A stretch of DNA of 64,000 bases from Whalleya microplaca (lineage: Eukaryota > Ascomycota > Sordariomycetes > Xylariales > Xylariaceae), in NCBI GenBank assembly GCA_022497155.1, contig MU385727.1:682001-746000 (forward strand), read 5' to 3'. The notes beneath the pieces were generated by a model that saw nothing but the letters and a program-made list of their open reading frames with translations, was not told the origin of the DNA and searched no databases. Position 1 is the stretch's first letter. Each line of letters opens with the position of its first letter. The position numbers and the translations under genes are program-made. Of the stretch, positions 10,357 to 20,199 are shown one piece after another.

Positions 10357-12750
10357 CTACGGTCCAGGTCCACCAGGGGGATACCCACCCGGGGGAAACG
10401 CACCCGGTGGAAACCAACCAGGCGGGAGTCCGGGTGGTAAAACGGCCGGCTCTATGCGTGGCCAGTAGTTTCTATAAGGGTCCTGTCTATTGGGCGGCTC
10501 GCGTAGGTATTCCTGGAAGAACCTGCGCAGCAGATCATCATCCTCGACGGCGGGAGGTACTTTGACATCTACGGGAGCCTTCTCTTCGTCTCGCGCTTCG
10601 TATGCTGCCCGGTCCCCGGCTGCGATGTTCCGCTCGATGGTGTCTAGTAGCTCGTGCAACGAGGGTCGGTCTCTACGGTCATCGGCCATGCAACGGGCTA
10701 TCAGGGTACGCAACTCAATACTGTAGACCTTGAATTGATCGTACACCATGTCGTTCGCGCCGACTAAGAATGGAGCCCACGTATTGAGATCCTTCGCCTC
10801 TCCATCTGGCATCGTTATAGGACAGACTCGCGGTTCCCAGTCCTCGTCATCGGTGTGGTACAGAGTCAGGGCATTGAACATGAGCTTGTTACATCATTAG
10901 CAACTTGATCATAGGGATATAAGTCCGTGAGGGTGACCTTGGCGATGGCCCAAGGTCAATCGATAGGCAGTGAATGAAGTAGACATACTAGGCCCACGTT
11001 CCATATATTCGTATGCGGCCCTAGGGCATTTTCTTCCAAAGGCCTAACACGGTCTCGTTGTTCCTATATGTATGACTTAGTGTTTGACAATACTTCACCA
11101 CCACTTTATTTCTTTTGATATGTGACCTACTGGTGCCATATAGTCAGGTCTCCCGCAATTAGCCGTGGCGATTTTCCTGGAGTTGATGATCAGAATATGT
11201 CAATAGGGGTTTTTTCGATTAACTACTCTTCATCCGTCCACTGTAGCACCGGTGTGTCAATAATTGGTTTCTCCGCCACGACTCAAAAGGAGCCCGGCAT
11301 TGTAATATTATAAAAGTTGTGAAACTTCAAAAAGACTTACTTCTGGATTCCATTCCGAAGTGAGTCCAAAGTCACCCAGCTGAGGGAATCGTTAGCTTGA
11401 GACTCGGTGATACAGTCCGGGTCATAGGGGTGCTGACCTTAAACACTGGCATGAAATTGTGCTCCGCATCCTGCCCCGTACTGTCGACATTACCTATAAA
11501 TACTAGACACGGCAGTTAGAGCGAACCCCTCGGTACTATTGTCTAGAATATCTTACCATTAAGAGGATGAAAATCATGATGGACGATTAATCGGGGGTCT
11601 TCGGGTCTAAGAACTTCGCGATGCACCGGCGGTCTATTCTCAGCCCAAGGTGGTGGATATGCTAGTCCTATACAGGCCCTTGTAACTAGTAGGCACGACC
11701 TCTTTAGTGACTAGCGCAATGTGTATGTTGCTATTAACTCCAGTGACTCACGACAAAGGAATAGTCTCCATAGAGCTCGGCTGGGTATATATTCTAATTT
11801 CTTTTCTTCATCTGGGACTAGGCGGTTATTCATAATTGTCTCATTTACACGAACGAGAAGCTCATTCAGCTCGCATTTCTCAAAATATTCCATAATAATT
11901 AAAGGAGGAGATTCGCTCGTAGAGTTATTGTAGAGAGAGTTATTAAGAACATGCTCCGGAAGGTCTACTAACTGGACAAAGTGTTCAGCAGTATAGAACT
12001 CCTGACTTAGCATAAGCTATCTCGGTTCCGCGACTTGGATAATGACACTCACATCCATCCATTGAATTTCCATTCGGAAGTAGTCGTCGTTTATATCTCG
12101 TGGCGCCTTGACTGCGATATCTTGAACAGGTCTCCCGTACTGGTCTAATTCAGTCCATAGTGTCGCAGTCCCCGAACTGCCAAAACCCAGGACTTTCTGA
12201 TATTGTATGAATCGTGCATTGCTGTTTAAAAATTCCCTAGTACGTCTGTAAGTATCCTTTGCAGCTAAAAAGTCTGGGTCTTGGAGATCTGCTGCGTTGT
12301 TCTGTCGTATGATCGGTCGAACTACAAGGATAAGTCATTACTATTTACCATCGAACCAGGAAAGATTACTTACGCTGAGGTTGCATAGACATATTTCCTT
12401 CCTCGTCGGAGAGATTTCTTTGACTGCTCTCTGCACTTAGACCAAGTTCATTCTAAATAAACGGCGTAAATGGTAATAGGCCAAAGTCAATATAGTCAAG
12501 AATGATTGCTGAATACAAAGCCAAGCAATCACATAAGAGTCATTGTCTACAATTACCATGCCATTTTCTACTCGAAAAAAGCCCAAGGGAAAACTGCTTT
12601 CGTCACAAACAAAGCCATATCGTCTCACAATCTTGAGTTTAAGACTCACGCCAAAGAGACAAAAGTTGTCACGGCATAAGTCCGCACGAGTAGGGAATAG
12701 AGTGCAAGTCCTAGATGTACGCCGGATAACTTCTGAGTTGTCGCGAATTA
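10357..12750 (-). CDS. Multi-exon fungal protein kinase
   Basis: Kinase landmarks appear in order on the minus strand across at least six exons: glycine loop GFGSSGTA and AVKAP lysine near 12100-12200, hinge-like IIMEYFEKCELNELL near 11850, catalytic loop HHDFHPLN near 11580, DFGLTSEW near 11360, a subdomain-IX-like NIWNVGL near 11000, and the C-lobe segment RCMADDRRDRPSLHELL near 10680. The HRD motif is HHD, and the usual F-helix Asp is replaced by Asn. The C-terminus (10357-10450) is a PPG-rich tail. An N-terminal exon at about 12480-12740, containing FPTRADLCRDNFCLFG and GFVCDESSFPLGFF, is spliced upstream, but the true start was not resolved. Probably a lineage-specific Ser/Thr kinase; substrate unknown. 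Confidence 0.7.
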
Positions 12751-13087
12751 GTCACACCTATGTAACGGGGCTATCGGGCTGTTATCTTGAATGCTCAATA
12801 CATATCAACACACTCAAGTAATCACCAAACATAATACTACGTATGAGGGCCCGTATCTCGCGATGGAATAATTGAAAAGCAATCGTGCTGATGCTGTATT
12901 ACGAGAGAGACCACGACGAAGCGCAGGCTTGCTTGGCTGGACATATGCAGAAAGGCACCTGCGGTGTAAAGCACACGTTACAAGCAAAGGAACGTTTCGT
13001 CTCTTATCATTCAGACTAGAAAACAACATTGCTTCTCGCAATATGACGATTGTCCACAGTCTCGTACCCAGCGTAACAAAGTAATCC
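12751..13087. other. Intergenic region / unresolved kinase 5' end
   Basis: This lies between the kinase N-terminal exon and the end of the flavin-reductase gene. A 75-codon minus-strand frame starting at 13041 could be an additional 5' exon of the kinase, but no splice path was convincing. Confidence 0.35.
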
Positions 13088-14092
13088 TCAGTCCTGATAC
13101 TCCCTCCACTTGACCATCCGATCCTTCAAGTCCAGGACCTCGCCATCGACCACGAACGTGCCGTCCCCGCGGTGATGAAACATCTTGCCCCCTTCCCCGG
13201 GCCGCTTCCGCGGATTGATCCACGCCTTGACGGCCTTCAGGACCCACAAGGAGTACTTGCCGACCATCTTGGTGTCCTCGACGACGCACTCGACGTTGGC
13301 GATGACGTCGGGCCCGCCCACGAGCGGCGCCTTGACCCGCGCGGCCGGGAGCGCCAGTAGCCCGTCGTCCTTGAAGCGGTCCCACTTACTTCCACTCCCA
13401 CTCCCACTCCCTCCATCACCGTCAGCGTCGTCCGTGGCGGAGCAGTTCCCGACATCGACGACGAGACCCGCCATCTCGACGGACGGCACGGCGAGCACGC
13501 ACTCGCGCCGCGCGCGCAGCGCCGCGAACGACGCGTCCCACGGACCCAGGCAGACGGCCACGAGCGGCGGCGCCGCGTGCTGCAGCACCATGTGGAAGCC
13601 GACGGTCATGACGTTGTGCGTGCCGTCGGCCAGCGACCCCGTCGTCACCAGCAGCACGGGGCCCGGCTCGATCAGCCGGTACACCTGCGACGGCGGGTAG
13701 GCGTCGAATCCGTGGTGCTGCTGCTGCTGGCTGTGGGGCGTGGTTGTTGATGGTGGTTGTGGTTGTGGTTGTGAATGTGAATGTGAATGTGAATGTGAAT
13801 GTGAATGTGAATGTGAATGTGCTTCCTCCTCCTTTCCCTTTCGGCTGGCCCGGCTGGTCCGACCGGCCTTGGCTTCCGGAGGTGGAGGCGTTGTGGTTGG
13901 CTCGTCTTCCTGCTTTTCTGGGGCTTTGCGCTTACGAGGCATGTTTATGTTTGATGAGAGGGCTCTCGTCAGTCTTGGTTGTGCAGTCCTGGTTGCAGTC
14001 CTGGTGTGGAAATATTGAGGAACGAGGTTACAATTAGCCTGGTATTGAACGAAAAGCGTCGAAGTCAACTTCCTTGATTTTAATAGAAACAT
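13088..14092 (-). CDS. Flavin-reductase-like (FMN-binding split barrel) protein with His-Ser repeat
   Basis: The C-terminal ~210 residues match the flavin reductase/DIM6-NTAB fold: LIEPGPVLLVTTGSL, NVMTVGFHMVLQHAAPPLVAVCLGP, ECVLAVPSVEMAGLV, WDRFKDDGL, VGGPDVIANVECVVED and a terminal WINPRKRPG segment. Such proteins bind FMN and pass reducing equivalents from NAD(P)H; the partner is unknown. Two starts are possible. ATG at 13942 gives 284 aa beginning MPRKRKAPEK. ATG at 14092 gives 334 aa with an Arg-rich, acid-free N-terminus resembling a mitochondrial presequence. Between the N-terminus and the domain lies a low-complexity linker with about eight His-Ser dipeptides encoded by a hexanucleotide microsatellite. 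A Gly-Ser insert, GSGSGSGS, interrupts the barrel region. Confidence 0.82.
   Translation of the reverse strand: MFLLKSRKLTSTLFVQYQANCNLVPQYFHTRTATRTAQPRLTRALSSNINMPRKRKAPEKQEDEPTTTPPPPEAKAGRTSRASRKGKEEEAHSHSHSHSHSHSHSHSQPQPQPPSTTTPHSQQQQHHGFDAYPPSQVYRLIEPGPVLLVTTGSLADGTHNVMTVGFHMVLQHAAPPLVAVCLGPWDASFAALRARRECVLAVPSVEMAGLVVDVGNCSATDDADGDGGSGSGSGSKWDRFKDDGLLALPAARVKAPLVGGPDVIANVECVVEDTKMVGKYSLWVLKAVKAWINPRKRPGEGGKMFHHRGDGTFVVDGEVLDLKDRMVKWREYQD
13771..13818. repeat. Hexanucleotide microsatellite (GTGAAT)n in coding sequence
   Basis: Eight tandem GTGAAT units encode the HSHSHS tract of the flavin-reductase-like protein on the minus strand. Because the unit is a multiple of three, copy-number changes would keep the frame. 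Confidence 0.9.
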
Positions 14093-14539
14093 AGACAATG
14101 GAGTGCCTTCAGACACCGACGGACATTGCTCTTTTTGAAGTTGAGAGATCTACAGATCTCATGATTAACATGATATATTTCATTTGCTCGATAAGATCGT
14201 TTTGTGTATATCCCCTACATCGAATGAACCCGCCACTTATAGTGGAGCAGGGCAGCAACCGCGTCTCTCATATCATATTCCACATCATATCCCCTATCCA
14301 CGCTTTATTAGCATCATTTCACTGCCATGGGAATTGACTCTCGGATCGCGTCCCATTCCATTTGATCAAGCCCGATTCCAAGGAATAGACGGTGAACGGC
14401 GCTCATTGGTTTCTTTTCTTTTCTTTTTTTGTTACCCTCTAGCTCTAGATATTTCGAAGAATCTAAGTACATACAGAGAATCCTTTCAGCGTGTGTGGGG
14501 AAGGGAACTACTGCCGTCGCTCAGTAGGTGCGTGCTAGC
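14093..14539. other. Intergenic region
   Basis: 447 bp between the 5' end of the flavin-reductase gene and the 3' end of ADE12. It presumably contains the flavin-reductase promoter on its left and the ADE12 terminator region on its right. No other feature seen. Confidence 0.45.
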
Positions 14540-16234
14540 TCAGAGATGTAATATCATGTCTTCGCGATCAGGGCCGGTGCCAATCCACTTGACCTATTCG
14601 TTCGTCAGCATTCGCCACCTTGTAATCATCGCCAAGCAAATGAGAATGTCAAACTTTCGCTCGCTCGAGCGGATGATCAATATGGGGGAAGGGTGTAGCC
14701 TACCTTGGTATGAACAAATCCTTCAATATACTCAACGTAATCACGAGCTTCTTTAGGGAGGTCTGACCATTCGCGGACATTGGCGATGCTGGTATTCCAA
14801 CCCGGTAGTTCGTGATATACAACATCCACGCGTTCGAGGAGAGACGGGTCAGCCGGGAACGAAGCCAGCTCCTCTCCGGTGGCCGGGTCTTTGTACGCGA
14901 CTGCGATCTTGATTGTGTTGAATGAACCGAGGACATCGAGCTTGCTCAACTGCAGGCAATCGTAATCGTTTACCGCACAGGAATATTTCAGGAGGACAAG
15001 GTCTAGCCAACCACACTATGCACCAGAGTCAGCTACCAAATGAGCTTGGAAGAGCAACCGAAGCAGAAACAAGCCGCTTACTCTTCGTTTCCGACCCGTG
15101 GACACGCCGATTTCGCCGCCCAGCTCCTGCAGCTTCGTTCCAACCTCGCCGGTATCCTCGGTGGGGAAACTTCCGGAACCAACCCGGGTAGTGTATCTAC
15201 CTCGAATTAGCCACTCTCTTCTCTTCTCCCTCCATATTCGACGCGGAGGTAGCAGGGCAAATGGTAGCAGAGATTTCCAGGGTCGCTTACGCCTTGACGA
15301 CCCCTATGACCTCCTTGATGTTTCTCCGTCTGAGCCCCAGGCCCGACACGATGCCGCCCAGGCAGGTATTCGAGCTGGTGACATAGGGGTAGGTGCCGTA
15401 GTCTATGTCCAACATTAGGGCCTGGCTGCCCTCGACGAGGATATTGGCCTTCTTGTCCTGCGCATCGGCCATGAAGGCCACGGCATCGACAATGTGGTTG
15501 GCCAGCGCAACGCGATACCCCTTGAAGCGGGCAATCTCTTCCTCGACGTCGTACTTCAGGAGGTCCCCGTAGCGCTTCTTGTAGCCGGCCGCCAACTGGC
15601 GCAGCTTGCGCTCGAACAGCTCTTCGTCGAACATCTCGGCGAGGCGCACGCCGCTGCGGGCAGCCTTGGTACTGTAGCACGGACCGATTCCCCGTTTTGT
15701 CGTGCCGACGGCGTTGGCGCCCAATTCTATCTCCTCGAGACCGTCGACGGCGGCGTGTAGATCGAAGTTAATATGACACCTATCGGATACGAAGATGCGA
15801 TCGCGGGCATCCTTAATCCCTTTCGCTTCTACATCGTTGAGTTCCTTGAAGAAAGAGGGCACGTGGAAGACGACAGCGGAACCGATGAGGTTGATGCATT
15901 GGGGTGCGACGAGGCCGGATGGCAGGAGGTGGAAGTCGTAGGAGACGCCATTGGCCTTTATCGAGTGGCCGGCATTGTGACCGCCCTAGAGCAGAGGAGG
16001 GAAAGCAATGATTAGAAGACAATCTTCCATGTTTCAATATCGCTCAATGCGAAGGAATCGAAGGCATCGATCGTTGAGACGATGAGACAGATGACGGATG
16101 TCAGTGGACAGAGACGACGGATGGGCCAAACTTACAGCCGCACGAGCACATATCTGAGCCTCGGCGCAAAGAATATCGGTCAACTTACCCTTGCCCTCGT
16201 CCCCCCATTGCGATCCGAGAATAATAGTGGTCAT
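14540..16234 (-). CDS. ADE12: Adenylosuccinate synthetase
   Basis: This GTP-dependent enzyme converts IMP and aspartate to adenylosuccinate, the first committed step to AMP in purine synthesis. Five exons are resolved: 16136-16234, 15291-15985, 15082-15196, 14704-15015 and a last small exon 14540-14593, giving 424 aa, the usual family length. Motifs: P-loop [11 protein letters not shown] at residues 7-17, GGHNAGHS, the [16 protein letters not shown] loop, [24 protein letters not shown], and STGRKRRCGWLD created by exon joining. The C-terminal [14 protein letters not shown] lies entirely in the last 54-nt exon, easily missed by gene callers. ATG at 16234 fits the conserved [11 protein letters not shown] start. 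Confidence 0.97.
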
Positions 16235-16256
16235 GGTGGGTGGCAATGTGAGAGGA

Positions 16257-16267
16257 TGAGTGAGTGA

Positions 16268-16302
<35 letters not shown>
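16257..16302. repeat. TGAG/GT microsatellite in ADE12 5' flank
   Basis: A short run of TGAG units passes into about 15 GT dinucleotides, 20-70 bp upstream of the ADE12 start codon. Confidence 0.9.
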
Positions 16303-16304
<2 letters not shown>

Positions 16305-16671
16305 ATGAGAGGCTGTATACAGTGATGAGTCCTTTTTTCTAGTGACCCTTCTTCCCAGTAGTTATATATATGTATCTACCAGTAAAACGAAAGGTAATTT
16401 GTACATGTACATACATGCCTAGAGGGACATCTGGACCTACTAGGGTATCTGAGAATCTCAGGCGTGTAGGTATTGAACCCCTCCAAGGCTGATGAGTACA
16501 GGTACTTGACATACCTACAGGTGATATGTAGGTAGTGGGGTGGCGGGGTACCAACCTGTCTGCAGGTGCAAGTTTGCCCCTAATAACTGCCAAGGTTCTC
16601 CATCTCCCCTCCGTAGACCACTCAGAGGCCGCCGAGATCGCAGCTGGTTCTCCAGTTTTCTCAACATCTCT

Positions 16672-17148
16672 CGCCCCACCTACAATTCCCTTCATGATTT
16701 CCTAGAATTCCCTTGTTTCCACAGCCTCCAAATTAGTATCTGCCTAGGGTATGTACATAAATGAGATGTTGACAACATACGCGCTGAAGGCACCTGTCGC
16801 GTATTTTTATAACCGACCGGCCGCATATAGTGTTTCTTTATATATAAATATTCGATTTTCTCTAAATAGCGTAAGATTAAATGGCTATTAAGCGATAGTA
16901 TCGAAAGGAGGCTACCTATTTACCTTAAGATCGTACGCGAACAGCTTCAATAAGGTATAAAACAGCTAGGTATATAACCCGATATCCACGGATCGTAATT
17001 CGGTATATTAGATTTATACGGATCGACACGGCTGGACATTAATCTCCGTACTAGTCTGGCTGGGCATTTATGTCAGCGTATGACAGCCCTATACTTAAGT
17101 GGGTAAAGGGAATTCTAGGAAATCATGAAGGGAATTCTAGGTGGGGCG
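16672..17148. mobile_element. MITE with 43-bp TIRs and perfect 8-bp target duplication
   Basis: The 43-bp ends (CGCCCCACCTA..., ending AGAATTCCCTT) are inverted copies with a single mismatch. They are flanked by the perfect direct repeat ACATCTCT at 16664-16671 and 17149-17156. Within the right end a CTAGAATTCCCTT unit occurs twice, separated by CATGATTTC; the left copy carries one change. The 390-bp interior is A+T-rich and CpA-poor, as after RIP. An 8-bp duplication fits hAT-like or related superfamilies; the long TIR could also suggest a Mutator-like origin. No coding sequence. Confidence 0.85.
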
Positions 17149-17235
17149 ACATCTCTCAGCCGTGCAGCGGGCAATTATGGCGTGACTTGCCGACATTCCT
17201 CATGGCTTGCCGATACAATCAATGAATCCAATGCA

Positions 17236-17287
17236 TATGTACATACATACATCAATACCTAAGGTTACATATGTATGTATGTATGTG
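17236..17287. repeat. Inverted TATG tetranucleotide repeat (hairpin)
   Basis: A CATA-type run (CATATGTACATACATACAT) is followed after about 12 bp by its complement (ACATATGTATGTATGTATG), able to fold into a long A/T-rich stem. Confidence 0.75.
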
Positions 17288-18269
17288 CCATGTGGAACAC
17301 CCTGATCTACGATCTTGGGTCCTGTGCACCATTACCTAATACATGTAAGTACCTAGGTAGTCTCACTGCTCACTAAGGGTCGATCATAGCCAGTGCCTAA
17401 TAGCCACATACATATACACCCTCACACATATTCTCTTTTTCAACTCTACTCAATTTAAAGGTATTTAGGCTTCATCAAGCTTTTCATCAAGCTGACTTGC
17501 CCTGTACTTGAAGTTATTTTAGACCTATATATATGAACTATCGTGACAATTCCTAGCATTTCTTGATAGTCAGCTACTGATTTGCCGAAGGTTAACAACT
17601 AGCGCGCTCTGGCGCGACTTGTCAGATTGCAAGCCTTAAAACAGATTGAGGGGGGTTTTCCACGCTTGATTGCCTCATCAAGCTGCGAATATGATGAATT
17701 TAGACAGGAAGAGGGGGGAAAAAAGGAAAGACCTACCATTTCCTTACCGATCTAATTCTATATTCCAGACATATTCAGCTCTCAGGAGTATAATAAGAAA
17801 ACAATATGTTAAGATTATGTATGAAGAAGGCGAGAAGCACCTGCAAATATATCAAGATGAGTCGAATGGTCAAAGCAGGGGCAAGAAATATTAAGGACTG
17901 ACCCCTTCACCAGCGATATCTGGGTCCGGTTCGAAACCTTCTTTGGCTAAGTTGGTAACTTTAGAGGAAGGCGTCAAATACTGGTGGACAGTTGAAATGG
18001 AATCCATAAGCATCACATTGGTCTTGAAACTCGAACTTGGAAAACTGACCTCCCATAATAAATGGTGCTTACGAGGAAAAAACTCTGGTTTGTGACAAGG
18101 AAGAAAGAATACGAGGTAGCTCCTTTCTAGGCAAAGAGATGATATTCATCGATAGCATTCTCCTATGTTATGGCCATGACCTATCTAATAATGAAACTAC
18201 CCTGTTCTGACGTGAAGCGCTGCACGTTCCCTTGAGAATGTCAACAGAATCATAGAAAGTGCATAAATA

Positions 18270-20074
18270 TCAGTCTGACTCCGAATTTGAGCTGTCAGAC
18301 GATCTCGTCTTCCTTGTCCTCCTCGTCCGCTTTCTCACATTGTCATCTCCAGTCGAGTCTTCGCTATCTTCGAGGGACATTTTATCGGTAGAGGGTGGAG
18401 TTATCCTAGTAGACTGCGATCTTGCGACTCCCGTGCCTGCAACCACCGACCTCACACCCGACCTCGGTCGCTGTGGTATGCTAGAGCTAAGAGTGTTTCT
18501 ACTAGAGCCTACAGAAAAGCTAGAGTTGTCCATTCGTAGTGGCGCCGCTGAGATTCGAGTGTCATATCTATCATCACGCAATTGGTCCTCTAATGCCAGA
18601 TTAAGATCTCTGTCTCCATGTACAGCGTATAGATAGTCTTCAAACTCCTGTGCCGTTTCTGCGATGATATCGAAGCTCTTTGTGGTCAACTTCAATCTCT
18701 TCCACCTCTTCTTCCCGGTGCTAATAGCCTCCTCCGATGTCAACCCCTTTTCGAGGAGACGCATCGAGCGCTCATACTGACCGAGCGTAATGGCTGTCTG
18801 AAATACGTTTCGAATCTGTCGTCCGTTCCATGTAGACTCGGTCTCTTTGTGCTTTTCAAATTGGGTCTCAGCGTAGTCAAGCATGTCTTGGCGGTCAAAT
18901 TCAATCTTGATCTCACGGTTTTCGTTGTCGCGCTGGAGGCGATCCAGAATATTCTTCCATATCTTTATCGTTTGCTTCTGTTCAATCTTTGGATATCGCA
19001 GTGCAATGTGGATTCGTGACTTGAATGCTTCGTCGAGTACGCCAACACGATTTGTCGTGAGAAAGAGAATTCCTGCGTAATATTCAAGTTGCCTCAAGAA
19101 CACTAAAGGAAATTAGTCGATTGAAAAAGCAATCGGTTCCTATACTGACCAGCAACTAAGGCGTTCCTCTTTATGTCCCTCCATTCTCGTTTCATCAAGA
19201 ACACGTCCGCTTCGTCAAGCAACAACACGCAACCCCATTTGTCAGCGCGTCTTGTATGCGATTCAAGGGACTTCTCAACATCATCGGGCTCAAGACCTAG
19301 ATCTCCGCAAGTGAGGGTGTACAAGGGTCTGCCTGTATATGCTGCAATTGTCTCGGCAGTGCTAGTTTTCCCAGAGCCTGGGGGGCCATCTACAATCATG
19401 GGGGGTTAGCAAGTTCTATGTAGCTAGGATAACTCAGAAGATCTGGGTTATAACTTACGGAGAAGGATCATGAGCCCAAGGCCCTTGCCTCTAACTAGGT
19501 CGATCTGTCTGACAGGCTCCTCAGTCGAATCCGACTTACTCAAATCCGATTTGACCCTAGTATCCGAGGTATGGGTTTCGACGAGTGATACGAGCAGTTT
19601 ACGGTACTTTGGTGGTATGACAAGCTCTTTGAATCCAGTCTTTCGAGCATCGTCGCTTTCGTCGATTTCGGCTATGTGATCCACGGCAAGGTGAACTCAT
19701 CATCATCATTAGTCAGAGTAATACCCCTCAATAGCTGCACTAGACTTACCCCATGCTCGGGTTCGAAATGCAAAGGCGACAACCCAATGAGGAAATAGAC
19801 AAAGGATATGAAGCAAGTTGAGTGTCTCGGATATCTTGAGTAGCTCCCGGTTTGAACTTTTCTCTGCAAGGAATGTATTGGTCCTTAGCTGGTCAATCTC
19901 GTAGTCGGAAAATCCGATGAGCTGCCCACTCCGTCTACCCGCCGTATTGTCTTGTTCGGTAATTTCCGCACTCTCTGGCTGGGACATGCGAAGCTTTCCG
20001 AGTGCTGGGCGGTTCCATTTTTTTCTAGAACGATAGTATTCATCGAAGTCCACATATACGTCACCTTGAAGCTC
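18270..20074 (-). CDS. AAA+ ATPase family protein, apparently 5' truncated
   Basis: Exons are resolved from the C-terminus: 18270-19102, 19150-19388, 19459-19695 and one or more exons within 19750-20074. They encode RGKGLGLMILL, then Walker A HGPPGSGKTSTAE formed across an intron, sensor/Walker B VLLLDEADVFL, a second region ILFLTTNRVG and arginine-finger-like SRIHIALRYP, a lid domain with WNGRQIRNVFQTAI, and a low-complexity acidic/basic tail (RTRRTRKTRSSDSSNSESD). Upstream, GDVYVDFDEYYRSRKKW and AFAFRTRAWV match the mid-domain of these fungal AAA proteins. The usual several-hundred-residue N-terminal region is absent: upstream DNA encodes remnants of another gene on the opposite strand. Probably a truncated copy; function unknown, possibly protein remodelling. 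Confidence 0.75.
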
Positions 20075-20199
20075 CTCGTGAGTTCGCTAACCTCGACTAT
20101 CCAATACGAGGCCAAATCTGTCTTGAGGCGACTAACCATCCCAGGAGCTTTTGGCACGCCATGGAACAAAGGGTATGGCGACGTCACGTGTGGTCGAAC

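Larger units (their letters stand above)
16303..18269. other. Intergenic region with a MITE and a tetranucleotide hairpin
   Basis: Left part: ADE12 promoter. Middle: a MITE at 16672-17148 and a TATG/CATA hairpin near 17236-17287. The right 900 bp are A+T-rich with no supported gene. Confidence 0.5.

Noticed and set aside
12814..13041. 75-codon minus-strand frame upstream of the kinase
   Set aside because: Could be a kinase 5' exon, but no in-phase splice to the next exon was convincing.
13185..13700. 171-codon plus-strand frame across the flavin-reductase gene
   Set aside because: Antisense shadow caused by high GC content of the coding strand.
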